Source: an uncultured Collinsella sp. | Lineage (GTDB): Bacteria; Actinomycetota; Coriobacteriia; Coriobacteriales; Coriobacteriaceae | NCBI GenBank assembly: GCA_934655755.1 | Contig: CAKUHA010000002.1 | Location: 186,001-250,000, forward strand | DNA length: 64,000 nucleotides | Reading direction: 5' to 3' | In this document: one piece after another, positions 35,341-44,670 of the stretch | How positions within the stretch are numbered: the stretch's first letter is position 1 | Layout: each line of letters starts with the position of its first letter | Program-made: the position numbers and the translations under genes | The notes under the pieces: model-generated | Database searches by the model: none | The model's input: only the letters and a program-made list of their open reading frames with translations | Told to the model about the DNA's origin: nothing

Positions 35341-36810
35341 CTATTCGCGCTGAAAGATTTTGACTAGCTTGGTGTCCTTTATTTCGTAGACAATGTCTGC
35401 GACGTTCTCGACCAGCCTCTTATCGTGGGAGACGAACACTATCGTTCCGGCATAGGCGCTCATCATCTGCTCGAGGGCTTCGGCGCTCTTGATGTCCAGG
35501 TAATTTCCAGGCTCGTCCATGAGCAAGATGTTGTATCTGCCCAGCAGCATCTTCGCGAGTAGCAGCTTGATGACTTCGCCTCCCGAGAGAACGCCAACGT
35601 CCTTTGTCAGGTCGCGCGGTCCGATTCCCATAGAGGCGAGGATGCCTCGAATTTCGGTCATGCTGTACTCGCAACCATTCTGCATGAACGAGATCACAGA
35701 CTGGCGGGCGTCGAACTTGTAACCTGTCTGTTCGAAGTAGCCGATCTCTGCTTTGGGAGAGATGTTGATACCGTCGGCGCGTCGAACGATTGCCTTCAGC
35801 AGGCTGGTCTTTCCTGTGCCGTTGCCACCGGTGATGGCCACTTTGGCACCGAGCGGTATCTCGAATTTCGCGTGGTCATAGAGCACGCAGTTGCCGAAGC
35901 TCAAGCTGAAATCATCTGCCGAGATGGGAAATTTGCTGTGCAGTTCCAGGGCCTTGCTCTGGCGGAAGCGCACGGCGCGAATGCTATCTGGGGCCTCGAT
36001 CCCTTCGAGCGCTTCGAGGCGCTTCTCCATGTTCTTAGCTGCCTGATGCATTTTCTTCTGCTTGGTGCCGGTTGTTTTCTGATGCCCCAAGCGACCTGCA
36101 TACTCGTTGCTTTTTTTCGCACCCTTCCGCTTGGCGTCGACCTGCCGTGCTTTTTTCCGCTGTTTTTCGATGGCGGCTTCGAGGCGATCGCGCTCGCGCA
36201 TCGCCTCTTCGTATCGAGTCGCCTGAGCTTTGCGCTCTTCTTCTTTCTGTCGCAGATAGTCGGAGTAGTCACCCCAGAATTCGGAAATACCGCCGTCTTT
36301 GAGCTCCCAGATCTTGTCTACCACCTGGTCGAGAAAATGACGGTCATGGCTCACGATGAGCAGGGCCCCATCAAATGCCTTGAGTTGTCCGACGAGAAGG
36401 CGGATGCCGTCTTGGTCGAGGTGGCTCGTAGGCTCGTCGGCGAAGATCGCGCTTGCATGCTGGGAGAGCGCAGAGGCAATCTTGGCGCGTGTTTCCTCCC
36501 CGCCGCTCATCGTCTCCTGCGCCACTTCGGCGACGTTGAGACGGGAGAGCATCTCGCCGTTGTCCTGAGCCGCATCAAGGTCGAGTTCGTCGAGCTGGCC
36601 GATGAGGGCAATGCTGCCGAAGCGCCTGACGTCGGCGTCCGCAATGGTTAGATTGCCGCTCAGGATTTTTAGCAGGCTGGTTTTGCCTGCACCGTTGTCT
36701 CCTACCAAGCCGATGCGATCGTAGGGGTAGATTTCCAATTCTTCGATGTCCAGAATATCGCGGCCGGCATATTCCAAAAAGATGTCTTTAGCTTTGACTA
36801 TGAGTTCCAT
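35341..36810 (-). CDS. msrD: ABC-F ribosomal protection protein, Msr(D)/Mel type
   Basis: 489 residues starting [20 protein letters not shown]. Two ABC ATPase domains (Walker [14 protein letters not shown] at 34-46; second [13 protein letters not shown]), signatures [12 protein letters not shown] and [16 protein letters not shown], Walker B regions, and a long charged linker ([18 protein letters not shown]). Length and motifs match Msr(D), which displaces macrolides from the ribosome; it has no membrane segments. It is clearly diverged from textbook Msr(D), so spectrum is uncertain. AAAGGTGG precedes the start. An in-frame extension upstream was rejected. A Mef-like MFS gene lies upstream on the same strand, the same order as mef-msr(D) elements. 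Confidence 0.88.
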   Translation of the reverse strand: MELIVKAKDIFLEYAGRDILDIEELEIYPYDRIGLVGDNGAGKTSLLKILSGNLTIADADVRRFGSIALIGQLDELDLDAAQDNGEMLSRLNVAEVAQETMSGGEETRAKIASALSQHASAIFADEPTSHLDQDGIRLLVGQLKAFDGALLIVSHDRHFLDQVVDKIWELKDGGISEFWGDYSDYLRQKEEERKAQATRYEEAMRERDRLEAAIEKQRKKARQVDAKRKGAKKSNEYAGRLGHQKTTGTKQKKMHQAAKNMEKRLEALEGIEAPDSIRAVRFRQSKALELHSKFPISADDFSLSFGNCVLYDHAKFEIPLGAKVAITGGNGTGKTSLLKAIVRRADGINISPKAEIGYFEQTGYKFDARQSVISFMQNGCEYSMTEIRGILASMGIGPRDLTKDVGVLSGGEVIKLLLAKMLLGRYNILLMDEPGNYLDIKSAEALEQMMSAYAGTIVFVSHDKRLVENVADIVYEIKDTKLVKIFQRE

Positions 36811-37070
36811 AAGTTGAACCACCTTTTGTGTATTGTCGTTTTCTGGAAGCGCAGCCATGCCAATAAAGAATCGTTCACGTCGATTTTTCGCCTTTGCCCG
36901 ATTGCCGGCGTGAGCGTTTTGGCCTTGCACAAGCCGGCAAATCCGAAAATGATAGTTGGCGGCGAATAAGGAGCGCGATGTGGGATGTCGGCGCAATACC
37001 TCGTCGTCGCAAGGGCTTGAAGGCTGACGCGCGAACCGATGGCTGCCGCCTCTTTTTTCGAATGCTTAGG

Positions 37071-38357
37071 CTATTGAATCTGCCCGGAATCTTTTTTCCC
37101 CACGTTTCGGACGCTTGGAGCGAGAAGCATCGCCAACGCAAGCAGTGTCATGGTCGCTCCAGAACCGACGGACCACAACGGAGCTCCGAGCAGGTCCGCA
37201 AAAACGGAGGGGGCTGCGAGGCCCATGGGCATGGCCCACGCCATAATGGTTCCATAGAGACCAAAAACGCGGCCTAGGTACTCAGGAGGTATCTGCTCCT
37301 GCATAAGGGCAGCCTGGGTTCCCGCGTACAGCGGGGAGCATGCGCCCATAAGAAAGCTCGCCGGTAGGAAAGCGGCGAACAGCGACGGGCCGAGCAATCC
37401 GGATGCGATTGCGACGACGCCGAAGCCGGCGATCGCGGCGACCATGGTGAGCGACCTATTGCGGAACCCTCCCGTGGCCGCCAAAATGCCGGACCCAGCC
37501 AGCATGCCTGCGGAGAAAAGGACCTCCACCAAAGCAGCATCCCCCGTGCTACCGCCAAAATGTCCCAAGGTCATTATTGGGAACAATGCCGCGAGTGGGG
37601 AGAACGCGAAAGCGAAGACGAACCCGCACCAAAGAAGGGCGAACAGTCCCCTGTATCCCCTGATCAGCTTGTAGCCGTCCGAAATCTCAGAGAAAAGTTC
37701 TCGAACTTTATTGGAAAAGGACGAGCTGCGGTCGGCTTCGTCGAGTCCTCCTGCGTCTATCTGAGCGGCGAGGACAGCTAGAGAAGCGAAAAGCGCCCCC
37801 AGCACGTCGAGGGCAATCATGGCGGTAATGCCCGCCACAGGATAAATCACTGCCGCGAGCGCGGCGCCAAGAATGTATCCGGCGGACTGAATCGCTTGCA
37901 TCACTCCCGATAGGCGAACGAGATGCTCTGGCGGGGCGAGATGGGGCGTGAGGGATTGGGAGGCCGGCGTGTAGAACGAAGTGCCAGCTGCGCGGAGAAA
38001 CAGGGCGATGAGTATTGACCGCGCAGGTAAGCTGCCGGCCAACGAGGCAATCGCCAAGGCGGCGCCCACCGCGGCAACGAAGAGGTCGGCGCCGATGAGA
38101 ACACGTTTCAAAGGCAGTCTGTCGACAACGGCGCCCGCAAGGACTCCGAACAAAGCAATCGGCAGAAAGCCTGCTAACGATGCCAGGGAGAGGAGGGAAG
38201 ATGATTCTGTCGTGAGGGCGATATGCCAAATGAGACCCATTTGGAGAATCGAGCTCGTCAATGTCGACACGAGCTCCCCGCCCCATACGAAACAAATCTT
38301 AAATTGCCATGAATGGCACAGCGAAACAGACCTGCGCCGAGAGGTTTCAAACATCAT
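37071..38357 (-). CDS. mef: MFS exporter of the Mef macrolide-efflux type
   Basis: About 428 residues and 12 predicted membrane helices. Sequence features recall Mef(A/E): FVWGGELVSTLTSSILQMGL near the start, SLASLAGFLPIALFG, VDRLPLKRVLIGADL, FYTPASQSLTPHL, and PPEYLGRVFGLYGTIMAWAMPMGL late in the chain. Together with the adjacent Msr-like ABC-F it forms a macrolide resistance pair in the known order. It is divergent, so the substrate is inferred. The start is uncertain (38357 preferred; no strong ribosome site). A gap of 260 bases to the ABC-F gene contains a GCCGGC hairpin that might attenuate transcription. Confidence 0.8.
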   Translation of the reverse strand: MMFETSRRRSVSLCHSWQFKICFVWGGELVSTLTSSILQMGLIWHIALTTESSSLLSLASLAGFLPIALFGVLAGAVVDRLPLKRVLIGADLFVAAVGAALAIASLAGSLPARSILIALFLRAAGTSFYTPASQSLTPHLAPPEHLVRLSGVMQAIQSAGYILGAALAAVIYPVAGITAMIALDVLGALFASLAVLAAQIDAGGLDEADRSSSFSNKVRELFSEISDGYKLIRGYRGLFALLWCGFVFAFAFSPLAALFPIMTLGHFGGSTGDAALVEVLFSAGMLAGSGILAATGGFRNRSLTMVAAIAGFGVVAIASGLLGPSLFAAFLPASFLMGACSPLYAGTQAALMQEQIPPEYLGRVFGLYGTIMAWAMPMGLAAPSVFADLLGAPLWSVGSGATMTLLALAMLLAPSVRNVGKKDSGQIQ

Positions 38358-38387
38358 GGTTATGTCCAATCGTGGAATGGCGTGCAA

Positions 38388-39159
38388 AACAGCGCGACGC
38401 CATAACAGCGCCGCTTTTTAGGCGCTCATCCACGTGCGGAAAAGACCAACCACGACACCCCTCCTTCGCTGACTCAGTTCGGCAAACCACGCAATTTTAA
38501 GGAGGCTGAAGCTCGTTTGTCAAGGATTGCCTGTCGGCAAGGACAATCCTTTCTGGCCATTCGATCCCTTTTGTATCTTTGGTTGCATAGGTGACCCGCC
38601 AGGGCTATTACGCGTGGAAGAGGCGCCTGCCGAGCTGGCCGATGAGGCGCTGAAGATGGCCCTGGTCAGGCGAAACGATCCCAAGGGATGCGTACATCAT
38701 TCGGATAGTAAGAATGTTGCCAGCAGGTTTTGCGGCAACCGCAAAGGAGCCGTATCCTGCAGCTGGAATCACGTTGCAGCATCCTGACCCGCATTCCGAT
38801 TGGCGGACTGCCCGCTTCGGCATCCTGACCAGCACAGCGATCGAGCCTTGTCATTCCTTGGATATACCGGTTGCTCGGGGCGGTCCCGACGGAGGCCCTC
38901 GCCTCCCCGGTCCGTGACCCAAGAAGGGCAAGCATGCTGATCTGCATGGCTGGTTCCTCCTTTATGTAGACGACCATGCAAAGAAGGGACAACCGAGGAG
39001 GCAGGTTACTGATGCGGGCTCCCGCACGCCCATGACTACCCGACGGGCTGTTTTTCATCTCCGATGCCCGCATTGCAGCATGAACGAATGTGCCTCGACA
39101 TCTCTGCTGGCATGGTACGACTGGGATCGCACCTCGACGCATCCTTGCGCATACTGCCT
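38388..39159. other. degenerate region with one weak minus-strand ORF
   Basis: No recognisable gene. A minus-strand frame at 38947-38666 (93 residues, MQISMLALLGSRTGEARASV) has a very good AAAGGAGG site. Its sequence looks frameshifted: a second frame ends MMYASLGIVSPDQGHLQRLI near 38608. It is probably the wreck of an unknown gene. Confidence 0.35.
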
Positions 39160-39358
39160 TCCAGGTTTCGAAACCGGGAAGGAGAGTGTATGTGAGCGAC
39201 GATATCGGCGCCGATTCGACGCTCGAGAGGGAGATTGCGCCGATTCTATCCATCGGGGATGCATTCCCGAAGATTCTCATCACTCGCACGAGGCATGAGC
39301 CCCATACCCGGGAGGGCGTGCTCGTGCTGAATTTCGCGAGGTGGCTGCTTGGCGGGTA
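39160..39358 (+). pseudogene. AAA/DUF4143 ATPase relic: palindrome plus C-terminus only
   Basis: The compact palindrome cttccaggtttcgaaaccgg (about 39160-39181) is followed by GAAGGAG and a GTG frame (39192-39358) reading DDIGADSTLEREIAPILSIG, then ILITRTRHEPHTREGVLVLN. This matches the C-terminal REREIAPLKSIRDNHEKIVV region of the intact ATPase at 40340. The spacer of the palindrome and about 370 internal codons have been deleted. Confidence 0.7.
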
Positions 39359-39487
39359 GGGTTCTGAACGTCGCATTGGGATATCGCGCGACAGGGCACG
39401 CAGGGCTGTTTGTGCCCGCACGGGAAACGCCGTCGCCATGCGGGCGGCCTGTCGTGTCCGATTAGCCTTTTGCTAAACAGGCTTACG

Positions 39488-39883
39488 CCAACTCATGGGC
39501 AAGCCACCTGAGACTATTCACTTTGCTTATCGTTGACAAAGACCTGTGGCCTGCGGTTTTGTGAACGGCTCGTAAGCCACCCGCGTCGACTCACTTACAG
39601 TTGAAGCTGGTGGCTTGCAGGCTCAAAGGCGGTTGAGTTTCAAAACGGGCGTTTTCGGCGATATCGAGCCTCCAAAGGCGGCTCTCCGTGCCCCTTGGGA
39701 CAAAAATAAAAACTCAATACTCTGAGTTTGAAAATGGTTTTTGAAGTTGTCCCAGCTTTTGTCCCCGAAGCCGATGAAACGCGACGTCGCGTCATTCAGC
39801 GGCACTCACTTCGAGATGCCGCCGAAAACTGGGTGCAACTGGAGTGACGAGACGGCAAAACTATAACCACCGAGTGGGAATAG
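39488..39883 (+). repeat. 400-base repeat block 2, ending in att-like site E
   Basis: Homologue of 34738-35134, with the same nested gggacaa/ttgtccc inverted repeat and the same terminal core (accaccgagtgggaatag, 39866-39883). Comparison of the two blocks shows scattered substitutions, so the duplication is not recent. The 39359-39487 stretch before it holds nothing I recognise. Confidence 0.8.
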
Positions 39884-39954
39884 AACAGACGTTCGATTCT
39901 GTGTTATAATATCCTGCAATGGGCGCGGCTTCGGAAGAGGCCGCGCCCATTGCT
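39883..39954 (+). promoter_or_regulatory. LexA-like box, promoter and hairpin, copy E (loop inverted)
   Basis: GAAC-agac-GTTC (39883-39894), TATAAT (39905-39910) and the 14-bp hairpin (39916-39953) repeat the block at 32349-32419. The ten-base loop reads ttcggaagag here and ctcttccgaa there, exact reverse complements. The DNA downstream is joined directly to the middle of a GyrI-like gene. Confidence 0.6.
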
Positions 39955-39956
39955 AT

Positions 39957-40138
39957 ACGGGCCTTACGATGACGAGCTGACGATCATAGGCGCCATGCGT
40001 GCATTTGCGGCGGAACGGGGATATGCGCCCGACTTCTCCGAATCCCGCCTCTGTCACGAGATTTACCTCTCCGACCCGCGCAAGTACGCGCCGGAGAAGC
40101 TCAAGACCGTGATTCGCCATCCCATCAAGCCGATTTAG
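39957..40138 (+). pseudogene. 3' fragment of GyrI-like gene
   Basis: Reads GPYDDELTIIGAMRAFAAER to the stop after HPIKPI, about 60 codons that match the end of the gene at 32471-33106. The first two thirds are missing, and the breakpoint abuts the hairpin. The next 100 bases (gtccggcttttggggttta) are also shared with the first copy. Confidence 0.85.
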
Positions 40139-40298
40139 CGAAACGAGCGCCGCCGTGCGGTCCGGCTTTTGGGGTTTATCAATTGGTAGTCCGCGTCGAT
40201 CGAGCAAGCTGCCCTGCCTCCCGGCAGGTGCGTAATCCCCTTGGTCGATCCGTCTCGAGGTGCGCTCTTTGCTCATCTTGTGGCGTGGAGTTACGATA

Positions 40299-40333
40299 CT
40301 CCTAAAAGTGTAACCAGATTCGAGTTTTAGGAG
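40299..40333. promoter_or_regulatory. palindrome burying the RBS of the 40340 ATPase
   Basis: ctcctaaaa (40299-40307) and ttttaggag (40325-40333) are exact complements. The right arm is the Shine-Dalgarno sequence itself (TAGGAG, six bases before the TTG start). Confidence 0.7.
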
Positions 40334-40339
40334 CAGCTT

Positions 40340-41605
40340 TTGAAGGGTAGCAGACTCAGGAACCGCGATAGATACCTCGAGGAGGCGATGCTCTTCTGTG
40401 ACACCGACCTCATCAAGGTGATCACGGGCGTGCGCAGGTGCGGCAAGTCGAGCCTTCTCGATCTAATTAGGATAACCATCGAGTCTGAAGGAGTCGCTGG
40501 CCGCGGCTTTGTGAGCGTCAACCTGGAAAGCAAGGGTACGGGCATCAAGACGGAGGACCAGCTTTATGATTACGTTCGCGGGCGCCTGTCGGACAAGGGT
40601 CGCACCTACGTTTTCATAGACGAGCCCCAGAGAATCGATGGCTGGCAGGATGCGGTCAACGCAATGAGGGTCGACTTCGATTGCGACATCTACCTCACGG
40701 GCTCGAATGCGTATCTTCTCTCGAGCGAGCTGGCCACCTATCTCTCCGGGCGCTACGTAGAGGTAAAGATGCTGCCCCTGTCCTTCTCCGAGTTCGCCGA
40801 CTTCTGCGAAATCGAGTTCGTACCGGGAACTTCGGTGGCTCTCACTCCCGAGGGGAATCCCGTTCTCTTCGACGACATGCTTATTCGTTACCTTGAGTAC
40901 GGGGGCATGCCAGCCATCGCATCCCTCTCGACGACCCAGGCGCAGCACTCGGCGTACATGTCCGGCGTCTACGAAGCCATCGCCGAGCGTGATATTGTCA
41001 ACCGTGAGCGCGGGAAGGGCAAAAGTGCGGTGACTGACCCTTCCCTGCTGCGCCATGTGGCCGAATTCCTGGCGGACAACATCGGCAACGAGTGCTCGTC
41101 GAGTCGAATCGCCGGCGCGTTAACTTCTGCGGGGCCGAAGACCACGAACAAGACCGTTTCCTCGTATGTGGGTGCGCTTGAGGAGGCCTTCCTGTTCTAT
41201 CGTGCCACGCGTTACGATTTGCACGGCAAGGCGCTCCTCAAGACGAACCCAAAGGAGTACATCGTCGACACCGGCTTCAGGACCTGGATGGCCGGCTATA
41301 GGGTCACGGATACTGGCCGCCTGTTCGAGAACGCCGTGTATCTCCAGCTGCTCTACGAAGGATGGAGCGTGCATGTGGGCAAGCTCTATGGCAAGGAAGT
41401 CGACTTCGTCGCGACGAAGGACGGGCGCGTGCTCTACGTGCAGGCGACTGACGAGATGTTCGCAAGCGAGACCAGGGAGCGAGAGATCGCCCCTCTGAAG
41501 TCGATACGAGACAACCACGAGAAGATCGTGGTCGTGAGGCAGGGTTCCTACGACACAGATATCGACGGCATCCGCATCGTGAGCGCGAGGGACTTTTTCC
41601 TCTAG
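40340..41605 (+). CDS. AAA ATPase with DUF4143 C-terminal domain
   Basis: 421 residues from a TTG start. AAA_14-type P-loop VITGVRRCGKSSLLD (about 30-44), Walker B TYVFIDEPQRI, sensor YLTGSNAYLL, then a winged-helix stretch (SRIAGALTSAGPKTTNKTVS) and the DUF4143 nuclease-like end (YGKEVDFVATKDGRVLYVQA). It is cytoplasmic with unknown function; the nuclease-like fold suggests DNA-related or defensive activity. Three more intact relatives (50876, 54474, 55904) and two relics lie in this window. The gene is preceded by a GyrI-like fragment and its own palindrome. Confidence 0.88.
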   Translation: MKGSRLRNRDRYLEEAMLFCDTDLIKVITGVRRCGKSSLLDLIRITIESEGVAGRGFVSVNLESKGTGIKTEDQLYDYVRGRLSDKGRTYVFIDEPQRIDGWQDAVNAMRVDFDCDIYLTGSNAYLLSSELATYLSGRYVEVKMLPLSFSEFADFCEIEFVPGTSVALTPEGNPVLFDDMLIRYLEYGGMPAIASLSTTQAQHSAYMSGVYEAIAERDIVNRERGKGKSAVTDPSLLRHVAEFLADNIGNECSSSRIAGALTSAGPKTTNKTVSSYVGALEEAFLFYRATRYDLHGKALLKTNPKEYIVDTGFRTWMAGYRVTDTGRLFENAVYLQLLYEGWSVHVGKLYGKEVDFVATKDGRVLYVQATDEMFASETREREIAPLKSIRDNHEKIVVVRQGSYDTDIDGIRIVSARDFFL

Positions 41606-41694
41606 GGCCATGCGATTCATCGCGAGGCAGTTAGGTCAAGTGAGAAACATGCATGAAATCGGTTTGCTGACGATCTAAAACAGTAAGGAGAAGC

Positions 41695-43443
41695 TTGGAC
41701 AATCGCAAAATCGAGCAGAACGCGGTCAATGCTGTCAAGCAGGCTTTCGGCGATGTCGCTTGCGTCTATGCGTATATAGATGAGAACGACAAGACCGAAT
41801 GCACCGACGGGCACCTGCAAGTCTACTCGTCTTCTTCCTTCACGATTGAGACCGTTGAAGGCCAGTTGCCGCTTCAGGTCAAGGGGACCACTTCGAAAAG
41901 AAAATCGGACCGACCTAAGCGGCAAGTTCGAGTTTCAGACCTCAAGCACTATCTCAACATTGCTGGAGGCTGCATCTATTTTTACGTCTACTGTGGAAGC
42001 GAGGCTCGTTCAGCGGAGGTTTTCTACAGACTTTTGCTTCCCTATGACCTAAAGAAGATTCTGGCCGATATTCCGGAGCAACAAGAGCGCATCTCTTTGC
42101 GTTTCGACCGGCTTCCATCAGACGCGGCGGAATTGACGCGGCTTGTCAGAAGGGCGGTCAAGGACAGAACAAAGCAGCGAGCAGTCGCTGGCATCGCCCC
42201 CAAGACAATCGAGGAATTTAAGGACGCCGGCCTTTGCTTTGATGAGTGCGAGTTTGGAATCGAGCTGTTTGAGGGCGAGTCGCCCGCAAGCTTGGCTCCA
42301 TACAGGAACGGGCTGTATATCTACGGGAAGAGCCCCTGGGGAGAGCTGTATCCCTTGAATAAGCTTGAAAACATAGTTGGCGTCGCGATTGGGTCTCGGC
42401 ATGACGTCAGCTCTGGTGATGTTTCCCTAAATGCGGTGGTCATGGCCGGAGAAAATGAGAATGGCGAGCACGTTTTCTTCAGGGGTTTCGACATATGCGT
42501 CTCCACCAACACAATCACCCTCAGCGAGACCGGAACTCTTGTCGAGCGCATGGAAGAGTTGGCCCTTATGCGCGCATTGATGCAAACCGGTACGCTTTCC
42601 ATAGACGGAAGCGGCTTTGCTCGCGGGTGCAAGTTGAGCGGAGGCGACCTCGACGCCCTTGAGAGTCGATTGCAGTCGCTGGAGATTATCAAGCGGGTTG
42701 TCGACGCTCTTCATTACAAGCCAGAGCTCGACATCAGTGCGTTGACCACTCAGGATTTAAGAAACATCGAGACAATTTACAAGGGATTGGTTGAGAACGC
42801 ACCCCTCCACTACAAGGATCGGCAAAACGGATTCGGATATATCAATCTGGGGAACCATCCGATTAAGCTCGTGTTTTACCAAGTATCTGAAGATATGTAC
42901 CGAATGGTCGATGGGCTTCGACTGGATGACCTGACGGTCTCGGTGTTCTTCCGGGGCGAGGGGGATGCCCCCGTAGTCGTCGCGCCTCTGTTCGTCCAAA
43001 CGATGCAGGACTATATGAGGCTTGCCAATATCGATGCCGAGGTGTTTGCCGCTACGTTGAAGCAGTATCCAGTCACCGAAGTTAGCTCTGCCTACGTCAA
43101 CGACAAGATGCTTGAAATGCTATCAGCCTACGATCAAGATGCGTGCTGTAAGGAAGAGTTGTTGAAATGCTGCGAGATGACCGTAGACGCCCTGGAAGCT
43201 TTTGCGGATCGAGAGGCAACCCTGATAAATCGATATCAAATTGCCGCTCGAAAGCGAGATCTTACTAGCGAGGAGAAATCTGAGTTAATGGCAATCCAGC
43301 TGAATTCAGATAGCGCGCTGTCGAAAGCATGCGCAGCAGCCTTGCGCGGAGACTCGGACATGGCCTCTGCGCTCAGAGCGTCACTTGACGAAGAGGCACG
43401 AACGACGCTCGGCTCATGGCCGATCGGCCGTTTCTTCGCATAA
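41695..43443 (+). CDS. DUF4365-like protein with large C-terminal region, possible defence effector
   Basis: 582 residues from a TTG start (AAGGAG four bases upstream). The N-terminal 150 residues resemble DUF4365/restriction-like domains: AFGDVACVYAYIDENDKTE, then LPLQVKGTTSKRK, where the acidic residues and QxK could be a PD-(D/E)xK active site. The remaining 430 residues are not recognised. It is 28 bases upstream of a HEPN-like gene, with which it probably forms a two-gene unit. Moderately A+T-rich. Confidence 0.65.
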   Translation: MDNRKIEQNAVNAVKQAFGDVACVYAYIDENDKTECTDGHLQVYSSSSFTIETVEGQLPLQVKGTTSKRKSDRPKRQVRVSDLKHYLNIAGGCIYFYVYCGSEARSAEVFYRLLLPYDLKKILADIPEQQERISLRFDRLPSDAAELTRLVRRAVKDRTKQRAVAGIAPKTIEEFKDAGLCFDECEFGIELFEGESPASLAPYRNGLYIYGKSPWGELYPLNKLENIVGVAIGSRHDVSSGDVSLNAVVMAGENENGEHVFFRGFDICVSTNTITLSETGTLVERMEELALMRALMQTGTLSIDGSGFARGCKLSGGDLDALESRLQSLEIIKRVVDALHYKPELDISALTTQDLRNIETIYKGLVENAPLHYKDRQNGFGYINLGNHPIKLVFYQVSEDMYRMVDGLRLDDLTVSVFFRGEGDAPVVVAPLFVQTMQDYMRLANIDAEVFAATLKQYPVTEVSSAYVNDKMLEMLSAYDQDACCKEELLKCCEMTVDALEAFADREATLINRYQIAARKRDLTSEEKSELMAIQLNSDSALSKACAAALRGDSDMASALRASLDEEARTTLGSWPIGRFFA

Positions 43444-43471
43444 GACCGCATAGACTTTTTGAGGCATCGAA

Positions 43472-44056
43472 ATGAAGCTACTCGTCGAATCGATTAGAAA
43501 TGCGGTTGAGAAAGACTGCCTTATCCCAGCCCTTATGTCTTCCCTTACCATTCCCGACGCCATGGGGCAGCTTCTTTATCCCAATCTCGTCCTTCATAAC
43601 GGGAAGAGAGCGGCGGGGCGGCAGTATGTGAAGTGGTTTGATGACTGGGCGGCAAACGACTTCCTGTTTTCGGGAGACCCCTCGAACGAAGGTGAAACGA
43701 TTCCAGGTCAAATCTTTAATGGGAAGATGTGCTGGAAGCTCCGGTGCTCCCTGTTGCATTCAGGCGACTACGATGTGTCGGTCGATGCTCCCGAGAAAGA
43801 CGAGAGCTTCGACTACGACTACAAGTTCGAGCTTGTCCTCCACGGGTGCAACGCCCTCTGCTCTTCCTGGCCGTCGCCCAAGAGCGGGATGCGTGCGACT
43901 AAGAGCGTGACGTTCCGCGTTGATGCGGCGTCGCTCGCGAGCTCGCTGTGCAACGCCGCGGAGGCCTGTCTTAAAGAAACGGGCGAAACGGTCAGTTACC
44001 CCAATCTGGAGTTATTCGACGTGGCTGCATGGGCGGATAGATTCAATACTCGCTGA
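43472..44056 (+). CDS. HEPN-like hypothetical protein, partner of the DUF4365-like gene
   Basis: 194 residues starting MKLLVESIRNAVEKDCLIPA. The segment MCWKLRCSLLHSGDYDV (about 90-106) contains R-x4-H, the catalytic HEPN ribonuclease motif, in the helix context seen in such proteins. The flanks are helical. It sits 28 bases after the 41695 gene, arguing for joint expression. It might act as the toxin of a two-gene system. The family assignment rests on the motif alone. Confidence 0.6.
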   Translation: MKLLVESIRNAVEKDCLIPALMSSLTIPDAMGQLLYPNLVLHNGKRAAGRQYVKWFDDWAANDFLFSGDPSNEGETIPGQIFNGKMCWKLRCSLLHSGDYDVSVDAPEKDESFDYDYKFELVLHGCNALCSSWPSPKSGMRATKSVTFRVDAASLASSLCNAAEACLKETGETVSYPNLELFDVAAWADRFNTR

Positions 44057-44298
44057 GCCATCTCGTCAAACTCCTTGTGTGCCAAACGTTGGTGTTAGCG
44101 CTCCGGAAAAGGGGCGTGGCCAGCGCCTAGAATCTTCAGCTACCACGCTGAGACGATAGGAGATGGCCACATGGACACTATGGCGCACGAGGCGCCCGCG
44201 ACGCCGTTGTTTGCGTTTCGCTATCGCTGCTCGAAGCGTGTCGCTTGGGGCCCTGGCCGGAGGAGAGACGACCGCTCCCTGCGAGACTGCGGAACCAC

Positions 44299-44670
44299 CT
44301 ATATCCGCTTGCTGCGGGCCTGTTTGAGCCAGTTTCTCTTGAAAGAGCCGATACCGCCGAAGAACTTGTTGTACGTCTCGCCGTCCTCCTTTGCCTCGTA
44401 TTTGACCAAAGCGAGTTCGATGGTGCAGAGGTAATCCGCAACTTGCTCGAGGCGGTAGTCGGTCATCGAGGTTTTGCGGCGCCGGACGACTCCTTTTGAG
44501 AGGACCTTGCCCACTGAGCGGTCGAGTGCTTGCTTGACGATATCCTGGCCGTTGTCGTAATAAACCTTCACATCGTCGAAGGATTGGAAGAAGTCCAAGT
44601 TTTCAATCATGGCGGAGGAGATATCGCGTGCCCGGCCGCGGGCGGCTCCCGGGGCGCTCGCCGTCATCAT
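44299..44670 (-). CDS. hypothetical protein of a mobile-element remnant
   Basis: 123 residues with MIENLDFFQSFDDVKVYYDN, a basic centre (KGVVRRRKTSMTDYRLEQVA) and ETYNKFFGGIGSFKRNWLKQ. Helical and soluble. Its start overlaps the stop of the excisionase-like gene upstream by four bases, so the two form one transcript. Function not recognised; perhaps a plasmid/IME accessory gene. Confidence 0.55.
   Translation of the reverse strand: MMTASAPGAARGRARDISSAMIENLDFFQSFDDVKVYYDNGQDIVKQALDRSVGKVLSKGVVRRRKTSMTDYRLEQVADYLCTIELALVKYEAKEDGETYNKFFGGIGSFKRNWLKQARSKRI

Noticed and set aside
36811..36996. Leader-peptide attenuator before the Msr(D)-like gene
   Set aside because: No short leader ORF with its own ribosome site is visible; the only upstream frame is open and in frame with the gene. 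A GCCGGC hairpin alone is not enough.
38666..38947. 93-residue minus-strand frame as a functional gene
   Set aside because: The ribosome site is good but the sequence looks frameshifted and unlike any family; kept only as a degenerate region.
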